Shown here: piece by piece, positions 41,235-49,340 of the stretch
Position numbering within the stretch: position 1 is the first letter of the stretch
Layout of the letters: each line of letters begins with the position of its first letter
Assembly (NCBI GenBank): GCA_937894065.1
Contig: CALCST010000023.1
Coordinates: 406,046-470,045, forward strand
Reading direction: 5' to 3'
Length of the DNA: 64,000 nt
Source: an uncultured Parabacteroides sp.
GTDB taxonomy: Bacteria > Bacteroidota > Bacteroidia > Bacteroidales > Tannerellaceae
The notes under the pieces: generated by a model
Database searches by the model: none
Seen by the model: the letters and a program-made list of their open reading frames with translations, nothing else
Told to the model about the DNA's origin: nothing
Program-made: the position numbers and the translations under genes

Positions 41235-42623
41235 ATGACACTAATTAAATCTATATCCGGAATCCGTGGTACAATCGGAGGAAATCCGGAAGAAGGTTTG
41301 AATCCACTTGCAATTGTAAAGTTCGTTTCTGCTTATGCAACTTTCATCAGAAAGAATACAAAGCAGACTTCAAATAAAATAGTAGTCGGCCGTGACGCTC
41401 GTATTTCCGGTCCGATGGTTAAGCAGGTTGTTGTAGGAACATTGATTGGAATGGGCTTTGATGTTGTTGATATTGATTTGGCAACAACTCCGACAACAGA
41501 ACTTGCCGTTGCAATGGAAAAAGCTTGTGGTGGTATAATTCTCACAGCAAGCCACAATCCAAAACAGTGGAACGCTTTGAAGCTGCTCAACGAACGTGGA
41601 GAATTCCTTAATGCAGCAGAAGGTGCTGAAGTTTTAGCTATTGCTGAATCTGAGTCTTTCGATTATGCTGATGTTGATTCATTGGGTAAGATAATTGTCG
41701 ATAACACTTATAACAAGAAACATATTGACAGTGTCCTTGCTTTGGATTTGGTAGATGTTGAGGCTATCAAGGCTGCCAAGTTCCGTGTAGCAATTGACTG
41801 TGTAAACTCTGTAGGTGGAATTGTTTTGCCTGAATTGCTTTCAGCTCTAGGTGTAGAAGAAGTGATTAAACTTAACTGCGAACCTCACGGACATTTCTCA
41901 CACAATCCGGAACCTCTTCCTGAAAACCTTACTGAGATTTCAGATTTGATGAAATCAGGAAAGGCAGACGTCGGTTTCGTTGTTGACCCGGATGTTGACC
42001 GCCTTGCAATTGTATGTGAAAACGGCGAGATGTTCGGTGAAGAATACACATTGGTTGCTGTCAGCGATTATGTGCTTTCTCATACTCCTGGTAACACAGT
42101 GAGCAATTTGAGCTCAAGCCGTGCATTGAGAGACGTTACACGCAGCCATGCCGGATGCGAATATAATGCAGCTGCAGTAGGAGAGGTGAATGTGGTAGCA
42201 AAGATGAAAGCTACAAACGCAGTAATTGGTGGCGAAGGAAACGGTGGTGTAATCTATCCAGCAAGCCACTATGGCCGTGATGCTCTGGTTGGTATTGCTT
42301 TGTTCCTTACTCATTTGGCTAAAAAGAATGTGAAGACAAGCGAACTTCGTGCATCATATCCTCCATATTTCATTTCTAAGCAGAAAGTACAGCTTACTCC
42401 GGAAATCGATGTTGATGCTATTCTTGAGAAGGTTAAAGAGAAATTCTCACAATACGATATTACTGATATCGACGGCGTAAAGATTGATTTCCCTGAAAAA
42501 TGGGTTCATCTTCGTAAGAGTAACACTGAGCCGATTATCCGTATCTATTCTGAAGCACATACAATGCAGGAAGCTGAGGAAATTGGCGGTGAGCTAATCA
42601 AGATTATCAATGAGATGTGCTGA
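41235..42623 (+). CDS. glmM: Phosphoglucosamine mutase
   Basis: 462 residues. Converts glucosamine 6-phosphate to glucosamine 1-phosphate for UDP-GlcNAc. The phosphoserine loop is ILTASHNPKQWNALK with Ser106; the metal loop is VDPDVDRLAIV; sugar binding GEGNGGVIYP; the C-terminal phosphate site RKSNTEPIIRIY. An alternative is phosphomannomutase of the same superfamily, but the active-site and start (LIKSISGIRGTIGG) favour GlmM as named in Bacteroides. Convergent with clpB. Confidence 0.88.
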   Translation: MTLIKSISGIRGTIGGNPEEGLNPLAIVKFVSAYATFIRKNTKQTSNKIVVGRDARISGPMVKQVVVGTLIGMGFDVVDIDLATTPTTELAVAMEKACGGIILTASHNPKQWNALKLLNERGEFLNAAEGAEVLAIAESESFDYADVDSLGKIIVDNTYNKKHIDSVLALDLVDVEAIKAAKFRVAIDCVNSVGGIVLPELLSALGVEEVIKLNCEPHGHFSHNPEPLPENLTEISDLMKSGKADVGFVVDPDVDRLAIVCENGEMFGEEYTLVAVSDYVLSHTPGNTVSNLSSSRALRDVTRSHAGCEYNAAAVGEVNVVAKMKATNAVIGGEGNGGVIYPASHYGRDALVGIALFLTHLAKKNVKTSELRASYPPYFISKQKVQLTPEIDVDAILEKVKEKFSQYDITDIDGVKIDFPEKWVHLRKSNTEPIIRIYSEAHTMQEAEEIGGELIKIINEMC

Positions 42624-42673
42624 TTTGCTGTTAGAAATTAAAGAAAATTGATATAATTCTTCAGTTAATAAAA

Positions 42674-42714
42674 AAGCTCTGAAAAGAAGATTTGTAATCT
42701 TCCTTTCAGAGCTT
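42674..42714. terminator. Bidirectional terminator between glmM and clpB
   Basis: AAGCTCTGAAA (42674-42684) pairs exactly with TTTCAGAGCTT (42704-42714), with AGAAGA/TCTTC pairing inside. A-rich on one side and T-rich on the other, so it can act for both convergent genes. Confidence 0.8.
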
Positions 42715-42740
42715 AATTTTTATTCTATATTACCGGACAA

Positions 42741-45329
42741 TCAATTCTTGAAAACTAATTCTCCGTTTACGCAGTCAATTACGATTGCCTTATCACGATT
42801 CACATGTCCACTCAATATTTCCTTAGACAATTCGTTAAGTACATATTTCTGGATGACACGTTTCACAGGACGGGCACCAAACTGAGGATCGAAACCTTCA
42901 TGGCTGATGAAATCAAGAGCAGCGTCGGTAAATTCCAAACTGATACCATTCTTGTCGAGCATTTTCTTCACACCGTTAAGCTGCAATGTCACAATCTGAC
43001 GGATTTCGCTTTCGTTAAGCGGAGTGAACATAATAATCTCGTCGATACGGTTCAGGAATTCCGGTCTGATAGTTTTCTTCAGCAAATCCAGAACCTGATT
43101 CTTTGTCTGTTCAACAACAGTATCGTGGTTGCTGTCGTTAATCTTCTCAAAGTTCTCTCTTATCAATGAAGAACCCATATTGCTGGTCATGATAATGATA
43201 GTGTTCTTGAAGTTTACCGTACGACCTTTGTTATCTGTCAGACGACCATCGTCAAGCACTTGCAGCAAGATGTTGAACACATCCGGATGAGCTTTTTCGA
43301 TTTCATCAAACAAAACAACTGAATAAGGTTTACGTCGGATAGCTTCAGTAAGCTGACCACCTTCATCATAACCTACATATCCCGGAGGCGCACCGATAAG
43401 TCTGGTTGCACTGAATTTCTCCTGATATTCGCTCATATCAATACGAGTCATCATATTCTCGTCATCAAACAAGTAGTCTGCCAACGCTTTGGCAAGCTCT
43501 GTCTTACCAACACCGGTTGTACCAAGGAATATGAAAGAACCGATTGGTCGTTTCGGGTCCTGCAAACCGGCACGGCTTCGACGTACAGCGTCTGCGATTG
43601 CCGAGATAGCTTCATCCTGACCAACTACACGTTTGTGAAGTTCAGCTTCAAGGTTAAGAAGCTTGTCTTTCTCGCTCTGAAGCATCTTGCTCACAGGAAT
43701 TCCTGTCCAACGTGAAACAACATCTGCGATATCGTCGCTGTCCACTTCCTCTTTTATCATTGCAGCAGCACCTTGCATATTGTGAAGCTGCTCCTGGACA
43801 CGCTTGATTTCTTCTTCCTTTTCCTTGATTTTACCATATCTGATTTCGGCAACCTTACCGAAATCTCCTTCACGTTCAGCCTTCTCAGCTTCGAATTTGA
43901 GGTTCTCAATATCAATTTTATTCTGCTGAATTTTATTGATTTGCTCTTTCTCGCTTTCCCACTGAGCCTTTTGTTTTGTCTCTTCTTCCTTCAAGTCGGC
44001 GATTTCTTTGCTCAACTGTTCCAGTTTCTGCTGGTCGTTTTCACGCTTGATAGCTTCTCTTTCGATTTCCAGCTGTTTGATACGACGTGAGACTTCGTCC
44101 AATGATTCCGGAACAGAGTTCATCTGCATACGCAAACGAGCAGCTGCTTCATCCATAAGGTCGATAGCCTTATCCGGCAAGAATCTGTCAGAAATGTATC
44201 TGCTTGACAACTGAACAGCAGCGATTATCGCATCATCCTTGATACGCACCTTGTGGTGGTTTTCATATTTTTCTTTCAAACCACGAAGGATAGAGATTGC
44301 ATCAAGTTCATCCGGCTCGTCAACCATTACAATCTGGAAACGGCGTTCCAAAGCCTTATCCTTCTCGAAATATTTCTGATATTCGTCCAAAGTTGTAGCA
44401 CCGATTGAACGTAGTTCACCACGAGCAAGCGCAGGTTTCAGAATGTTTGCGGCATCCATAGCGCCTTCACCTTTACCGGCACCGACAAGTGTGTGGATTT
44501 CATCAATGAAAAGGATGATTTCGCCATCGCTCTTCATCACCTCGTTTACTACAGCCTTCAGACGTTCCTCAAATTCACCTTTATATTTTGCACCGGCAAT
44601 CAGCGCACCCATATCAAGTGAGTAAATTTGTTTTGTCTTCAGATTTTCAGGAACATCACCACGTATAATACGGTGAGCCAAACCTTCAGCAATTGCAGTC
44701 TTACCAACACCCGGTTCACCGATAAGAATCGGATTGTTCTTTGTACGTCGGCTAAGGATTTGCAGAACTCGTCTGATTTCCTCGTCACGTCCGATAACCG
44801 GGTCGAGTTTGCCGCTTCTTGCACGTTCATTCAGGTTGATTGCATATTTGCTCAACGCATCGTATGTATCTTCTGCAGACTGACTTGTCACCTTGTTTCC
44901 TTTGCGGAGTTCTTCGATGGCAAGTCGGAGTTCTTTTTCAGTCATTCCGGCGTCTTTCAGAATCTGAGAAGCAACGCTCTTTTCAGTGAACAAAGCCAGG
45001 AATATCGGTTCGAGGGAAACATATTGGTCGCCCATCTTTGATGAATATTCAATGGCTTTCTGCAAAACATTGTTTGTCTCGCCTGACAAATAAGGTTCTC
45101 CACCCGAAACTTTCGGAAGAGAAGCAATCTGGGCATCAAGCGCACGCATGATGTTTTGCGGACTTACACCCAGTTTCTGGAACAGGAAGTTGCTCACGCT
45201 TTCGCCAGTCATTATGACAGCTTTCAGCAAATGAACAGGCTCGATAGCCTGCTGTCCGCTTTGAGTTACGAGCTGAACGGCTTGCTGAACTGCTTCCTGC
45301 GCTTTAATTGTAAAATTGTTAAAGTTCAT
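42741..45329 (-). CDS. clpB: ClpB protein disaggregase
   Basis: 862 residues, the usual ClpB length. Order: Clp-N repeats (FTIKAQEAVQQAVQLVTQSG), AAA-1 with Walker A GEPGVGKT at 204-211, the long middle coiled coil (about 410-530, rich in Glu/Lys), AAA-2 with Walker A GTTGVGKT at 603-610 and DEIEKAHPD, then the C-terminal small domain. Lacks the IGF/IGL ClpP-binding loop. Dissolves stress-aggregated proteins with DnaK. AAGGAG lies 10 bases before the ATG. A TGnCA dyad upstream may be part of heat-shock control. Confidence 0.95.
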   Translation of the reverse strand: MNFNNFTIKAQEAVQQAVQLVTQSGQQAIEPVHLLKAVIMTGESVSNFLFQKLGVSPQNIMRALDAQIASLPKVSGGEPYLSGETNNVLQKAIEYSSKMGDQYVSLEPIFLALFTEKSVASQILKDAGMTEKELRLAIEELRKGNKVTSQSAEDTYDALSKYAINLNERARSGKLDPVIGRDEEIRRVLQILSRRTKNNPILIGEPGVGKTAIAEGLAHRIIRGDVPENLKTKQIYSLDMGALIAGAKYKGEFEERLKAVVNEVMKSDGEIILFIDEIHTLVGAGKGEGAMDAANILKPALARGELRSIGATTLDEYQKYFEKDKALERRFQIVMVDEPDELDAISILRGLKEKYENHHKVRIKDDAIIAAVQLSSRYISDRFLPDKAIDLMDEAAARLRMQMNSVPESLDEVSRRIKQLEIEREAIKRENDQQKLEQLSKEIADLKEEETKQKAQWESEKEQINKIQQNKIDIENLKFEAEKAEREGDFGKVAEIRYGKIKEKEEEIKRVQEQLHNMQGAAAMIKEEVDSDDIADVVSRWTGIPVSKMLQSEKDKLLNLEAELHKRVVGQDEAISAIADAVRRSRAGLQDPKRPIGSFIFLGTTGVGKTELAKALADYLFDDENMMTRIDMSEYQEKFSATRLIGAPPGYVGYDEGGQLTEAIRRKPYSVVLFDEIEKAHPDVFNILLQVLDDGRLTDNKGRTVNFKNTIIIMTSNMGSSLIRENFEKINDSNHDTVVEQTKNQVLDLLKKTIRPEFLNRIDEIIMFTPLNESEIRQIVTLQLNGVKKMLDKNGISLEFTDAALDFISHEGFDPQFGARPVKRVIQKYVLNELSKEILSGHVNRDKAIVIDCVNGELVFKN

Positions 45330-45362
45330 ATATTTATACTCCTTTCTTATTTTCTATTTTAA

Positions 45363-45424
45363 TTTCAAATTCGATAGATATACTACAAAAGTGATGCCAA
45401 AGTGAAAGACTGACATAATGGCAG
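45363..45424 (-). promoter_or_regulatory. clpB upstream control region with a TGnCA dyad
   Basis: CTGCCATTATGTCAG (complement of 45410-45424) is an imperfect dyad of TGnCA-N3-TGnCA form, followed leftward by CACTTTGGCATCACTTTTG and AT-rich bases. Direct evidence for stress control is absent; the proposal rests on position and on recurrence of the motif in the window. Confidence 0.35.
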
Positions 45425-45429
45425 AGGGA

Positions 45430-45745
45430 CGTCGAGAAGTTAAGAAGTCAAGGAGTTAAGGAATTAAGGAGTAAAGGAGACAAGAGTCGTTACAACGGAG
45501 CAATAATCAAGGCTGAAAGCCTTGTACAGTTTAGCCTAGGGCGTGAGCCCTAGGTTTTGAATGAGGTTGAGAGAAGGAGCTCTGAAGGAGCGACACTAAA
45601 ATGCTATTGTATCGCTCCTTCAGAGCTTGTATTTGGGTTGCGTCTAGTGACCCAGGGCTCACGCCCTGGGCTAAACTTAAGGCTTTCAGCCTTATCCCCC
45701 TTTGTTCCTGTAGCCTTGTCAACTTGTCAACTTGTTTCCTCTTTA
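45430..45745. repeat. Composite intergenic repeat interrupted by a nested element (copy 11)
   Basis: Left side 45430-45490 is almost pure 8-mer words (AAGTTAAGAAGTCAAGGAGT). Right side 45705-45740 is CCTGTAGCCTTGTCAACTTG and TCAACTTG. The nested inverted repeat 45508-45693 lies between them. Confidence 0.7.
45508..45693. repeat. 186-bp nested inverted-repeat element
   Basis: Arms of about 45 bp (45508-45554 and 45651-45693) are near-complements of each other, and each holds two hairpins of its own: AAGGCTGAAAGCCTT and CCTAGGG..CCCTAGG on the left, CCCAGGG..CCCTGGG and AAGGCTTTCAGCCTT on the right. The centre is a third hairpin with perfect 15-bp arms, GCTCTGAAGGAGCGA (45579-45593) and its complement (45612-45626). 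It could fold as one long stem or as five small ones. REP/MITE-like by structure. Confidence 0.85.
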
Positions 45746-45758
45746 ACCGAAAGTCAAA

Positions 45759-45789
45759 CTTGCTAAACCTGAATAAAACACTAACTTTG
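45759..45789 (+). promoter_or_regulatory. Bacteroides-type promoter of the UvrD-type helicase gene
   Basis: -7 box TAACTTTG (45782-45789) and a CTTG at 45759-45762 with a 19-bp spacer. The predicted leader is about 155 bases. Confidence 0.6.
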
Positions 45790-45949
45790 CAAGTCGAATT
45801 AACTTAACAATAGATAAGTTATTAAGGTGATATATATGTCTTGAAACAGGTTTAAATCTAAAGCCGCAGAGCATATTATTATAGACAAAATAAAAAAACT
45901 CTGTGGTTCCGTACCTCTGTGTTTAAACAGTTTACAAACAAAAACAACA

Positions 45950-48259
45950 ATGGAAGAATATTTGGAACTACTTAACAACAGCCAGCGTGATGCTGTCCTC
46001 TATTGCGACGGACCTTCTTTGGTAATTGCCGGAGCCGGTTCCGGAAAAACACGCGTGCTTACATATAAAATAGCCTGGCTCATAAAGCAAGGACTTTCGC
46101 CACGTGGAATTTTGGCATTGACTTTTACCAACAAGGCTGCACGTGAGATGAAGGAACGAATTGCCGGCATAGTTGGAGAATCAGTGGCACGCCGCCTCTG
46201 GATGGGAACTTTCCATTCAATATTTTCCCGCATTCTCCGTGTCGAAGCTGAACGCATTGGCTTTACTTCCAATTTTACCATTTACGACTCTACTGACTCA
46301 AAGAATCTAATAAAAGCAATAATAAAGGAAATGCAGCTGGACGATAAGATTTATCGCCCTGGCATGGTGCAGAGCCGCATATCAAATGCCAAGAATGCTT
46401 TGATAACTTATAAGGCATACGAGCAGAACAAGGAGCTGGTGGAGAACGACATTAATGCCAAAGTTCCTCTTCTCCGCGAGATATACAAGCGTTACCAGGT
46501 TCGCTGCCAGTGCGCGGGAGCAATGGATTTCGACGACCTTTTGCTTTACACGAATATACTTTTCCGTGACCATCCTGACGTTTTGGCGAAATATCAGTCA
46601 TTATTTCAGTATGTACTTGTCGATGAGTATCAGGACACCAATTTTGCACAGCATCTTATTGTCCGTAAACTATGCGACACTCACCGCCGTATTTGTGTTG
46701 TTGGCGATGATGCACAGAGTATATATTCTTTCCGTGGGGCAAATATTGACAATATTCTCCAGTTCCGTAACCAGTATCCGGGTTGCCGCATTTTCAAGCT
46801 GGAGCAGAATTATCGTTCCACACAGAATATCGTAAATGCAGCAAACAGTCTTATATCCAAAAATAAGGAGCAGATACACAAGACTGTGTTTTCAGAGAAA
46901 AGTGTTGGCAGCAAGCTGCGACTTATCTCGTCGTATTCGGACTATGAAGAAGCATATTCCGTTGCAAGTATCATAGGCACAATGTGCGCTGCGTCATACG
47001 GATATTCTGATTTCGCCATACTTTACAGAACGAATGCCCAGTCCAGAATCCTAGAAGAAGCATTCCGTAAGCGTGGTGTTCCGTATAAGATTTACGGCGG
47101 TCTTTCATTCTATCAGAGGAAGGAAATCAAAGATGTAATCGCATATTTCCGTCTGATTATAAATCCCAATGATGAGGAGGCATTCAAGAGAATCATAAAT
47201 TATCCGGCTCGCGGAATTGGCGATACAACACTGAACAAACTTCTTGCTGCCGCCGCAACCAACGAGTTGAGCTTATGGCAAGTCCTGCAGTCGCCTATCG
47301 AATATGGCGTTTCCATAAATTCCGGAACGGCACGCAAACTGGCGGATTTCCGCACATTGATGGAAGCCTTCATCAACCAGCAGAACCAGTTGCAGGCAGA
47401 TGAACTTGCCGCACTTGTAGTTAAGGAAAGCGGATTGTTGCACACCTTGGCACAGGACCGGTCAGTTGAAGGAATAAGCAAATACGAAAACCTTCAGGAA
47501 TTGGTTAAAGGTATATCTGAATTCTGTGAGATACGCCGCGAAGAAGGTTCGGAAAATACATCAATATCCGACTTCCTTGCAGAAGTGTCACTGCTGACAG
47601 ACCAGGATGATACGAAGGAAGAACGCACCAACAAGGTCACGATGATGACAGTTCATGCCGCCAAAGGTTTGGAGTTCAAGAACGTCATCATTGTCGGTAT
47701 GGAAGAAGAATTGTTTCCTTCGTCCATGTCGCGCGACAGCTTGAGGGCAATCGAGGAAGAACGCCGCCTTTTCTATGTGGCGATAACACGTGCCGAGGAA
47801 AATTGCGTGCTCAGCTATGCCAAAAGCCGTTTCCGTAACGGGCAGAACCAACCATGTTCGCCAAGCCGTTTCCTGAAAGACATTAGCCCGGAATATCTTA
47901 CAATGCCAGTTGATGGAGGATTTGGAGCAGTTAGCAAATCCGTACGCTCGGAATCTTCACAGCCATTGTTCGGCAGGGAAGAGCGTCCGGCATTCCGTTC
48001 CCCTATGAATCAGACACCGGTTGCCCCTCGCAAACTGACAAAGATTAATACCGGTGTTTCATCACCGTCACCATCGCCGAAGTCCTCTTCAGCAACAGGT
48101 CTTTCAGTCGGAGCCGTTGTCAGTCACGACCGTTTCGGTAAAGGTGTTATCATTGCAATCGAAGGCGACGGAGGAAACGAAAAAGCAACAGTATCTTTCG
48201 AAAATTCCGGTCAGAAACAGCTTTTGCTTAAGTATGCTAAGTTGCAGGTGGTGGAATAA
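45950..48259 (+). CDS. UvrD/PcrA-type ATP-dependent DNA helicase
   Basis: 769 residues, superfamily 1A. Motifs in order: Q motif LNNSQRDAV, Walker A AGAGSGKT at residues 27-34, ALTFTNKAAREMKERI (Ia), LVDEYQDTN (II), GDDAQSIYSFRGA (III), EQNYRSTQNIV (IV), TVHAAKGLEFKNVI (V) and YVAITRAEENCVLSYA (VI). The C-terminus has a PcrA/UvrD-type SH3-like tail (GAVVSHDRFGKGVIIAIEGD) that binds RNA polymerase in relatives. Acts in nucleotide-excision and mismatch repair and in clearing replication forks. Confidence 0.93.
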   Translation: MEEYLELLNNSQRDAVLYCDGPSLVIAGAGSGKTRVLTYKIAWLIKQGLSPRGILALTFTNKAAREMKERIAGIVGESVARRLWMGTFHSIFSRILRVEAERIGFTSNFTIYDSTDSKNLIKAIIKEMQLDDKIYRPGMVQSRISNAKNALITYKAYEQNKELVENDINAKVPLLREIYKRYQVRCQCAGAMDFDDLLLYTNILFRDHPDVLAKYQSLFQYVLVDEYQDTNFAQHLIVRKLCDTHRRICVVGDDAQSIYSFRGANIDNILQFRNQYPGCRIFKLEQNYRSTQNIVNAANSLISKNKEQIHKTVFSEKSVGSKLRLISSYSDYEEAYSVASIIGTMCAASYGYSDFAILYRTNAQSRILEEAFRKRGVPYKIYGGLSFYQRKEIKDVIAYFRLIINPNDEEAFKRIINYPARGIGDTTLNKLLAAAATNELSLWQVLQSPIEYGVSINSGTARKLADFRTLMEAFINQQNQLQADELAALVVKESGLLHTLAQDRSVEGISKYENLQELVKGISEFCEIRREEGSENTSISDFLAEVSLLTDQDDTKEERTNKVTMMTVHAAKGLEFKNVIIVGMEEELFPSSMSRDSLRAIEEERRLFYVAITRAEENCVLSYAKSRFRNGQNQPCSPSRFLKDISPEYLTMPVDGGFGAVSKSVRSESSQPLFGREERPAFRSPMNQTPVAPRKLTKINTGVSSPSPSPKSSSATGLSVGAVVSHDRFGKGVIIAIEGDGGNEKATVSFENSGQKQLLLKYAKLQVVE

Positions 48260-48276
48260 GAAGTGTTATTAATCGA

Positions 48277-48398
48277 AATTCGTTTGTGCACTAAATTACT
48301 TTCGAAAGCAATAAGATTTTCTTTCGAAAGTAAATTGAATTACTTACGGAAGAAAATCTTGCCGGATTCGGAAGGAATTATGTGTTTTGTCCGTAAGA
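48277..48398. repeat. 22-bp tandem array C, five clear units
   Basis: CTTTCGAAAG, CTTTCGAAAG, CTTACGGAAG, GATTCGGAAG and TGTCCGTAAG start at 48299, 48321, 48343, 48365 and 48388. The spacing is 22 bp, with the last one base longer. A weaker unit precedes at 48277. The word matches array D. It fills the gap between the helicase and PduO genes. Confidence 0.82.
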
Positions 48399-48499
48399 AA
48401 TTCCGGTTAATCTAAATTGATATAAAATTATGGGCGAGAAGAACCGCATCGGCTCATACAAAATAAGAGTTAAGTGATGGCGTATTTGATGACAAAAAG

Positions 48500-48507
48500 T
48501 ATATTTG
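48500..48507 (+). promoter_or_regulatory. -7 box directly before the PduO ATG
   Basis: TATATTTG, a perfect TAnnTTTG, ends four bases before the ATG at 48512. If active, the transcript would begin at or within a few bases of the start codon. Confidence 0.4.
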
Positions 48508-48511
48508 CGGC

Positions 48512-49087
48512 ATGAAACGTATATACACACGCACAGGAGACAAAGGAACAACCGGGATACACGGAGGAGAAAGAGTTCCTAAAGATGATATAAGAATCGA
48601 GGCAAATGGCTGCTTGGACGAGCTTAATGCTTTGATTGGAGTGGTCCGTTCCCTCTTGGAACCGGAGCATGAATGGAATGGACTTTTGTATGACATCCAG
48701 CGAAATCTGATGGTTGTGATGAGTCTTGTTGCCACACCATCAGCAATACGCCATAATAATCCGAATACGCTGGATGAAAATATTGTTACTGACATTGAGC
48801 ATAAGCTGGACGAGTTCAGTTCGGAAGTTGAGGAACTCGGCTTTTTTATCCTTCCCGGAGGAACTGTTGTGTCTGCACAATTACAATTGGCGCGGACAGT
48901 AGCTCGAAGAGCCGAGAGAAGATTGTGGACTTTGAACAGGAAAGATGCTGTGCCTGAAGATATATTGAAATATGTAAACCGATTGTCGGATTTGTTTTTT
49001 GTAATGGCAAAGCTTGAAATGCAAAAGCAAAATTGGCCGGAAGAACGTTGGAATTTGTTTGCGTATAAGAGGAAAGGAGTTAAGTAG
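48512..49087 (+). CDS. PduO-type cob(I)yrinic acid a,c-diamide / cobalamin adenosyltransferase
   Basis: 191 residues. The N-terminal IYTRTGDKGTTGIHGGERVP is the ATP-binding start of the PduO family, GCLDELNALIGVVRSLL follows, and the catalytic region ARTVARRAERRLWTL is present. Makes adenosylcobalamin from cobalamin and ATP, needed for methylmalonyl-CoA mutase and similar enzymes in Bacteroides. Start fixed by the motif; no Shine-Dalgarno sequence. The downstream gap starts with repeat DNA at the stop codon. Confidence 0.93.
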   Translation: MKRIYTRTGDKGTTGIHGGERVPKDDIRIEANGCLDELNALIGVVRSLLEPEHEWNGLLYDIQRNLMVVMSLVATPSAIRHNNPNTLDENIVTDIEHKLDEFSSEVEELGFFILPGGTVVSAQLQLARTVARRAERRLWTLNRKDAVPEDILKYVNRLSDLFFVMAKLEMQKQNWPEERWNLFAYKRKGVK

Positions 49088-49160
49088 TCAAGAAGAAATA
49101 TCTGTTTCTCTGATGTCTTGTCAACTTGTACCTGAAGTCTTGTCATTTTTTAAGTTTCGT
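49078..49160 (+). repeat. Composite intergenic repeat (copy 12)
   Basis: AGGAGTTAAGTAGTCAAGAA at the PduO stop codon, then GATGTCTTGTCAACTTGTAC and GAAGTCTTGTCA. A further diverged part, GGCAAGTTAATGAGTTTACA to GTCCCCTAAATTAAAAAGTT (49253-49340), ends at the cysQ ATG. Confidence 0.65.
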
Positions 49161-49340
49161 AACTTGCAAAACTTAAGTAACATTAAAATTTTGCGTTATT
49201 CATGACAATATGCTATCTTAGCAAATAAATGGTTTGTGTCGAGAAGGCAGTGGCAAGTTAATGAGTTTACAAGTAAACAGATGATTTATATATACTGTGA
49301 CCTTGTATCTGTTTATCCTCGTCCCCTAAATTAAAAAGTT

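Noticed and set aside
3038..48398. 22-bp arrays considered as CRISPR arrays
   Set aside because: Units are contiguous variants of 22 bp with no unique spacers, only 4-5 units, no leader and no cas genes in the window.
48454..49146. 230-codon open frame antisense to the PduO gene
   Set aside because: Covers repeat DNA at one end and a well-supported gene in the middle; Ser/Phe-rich shadow frame.
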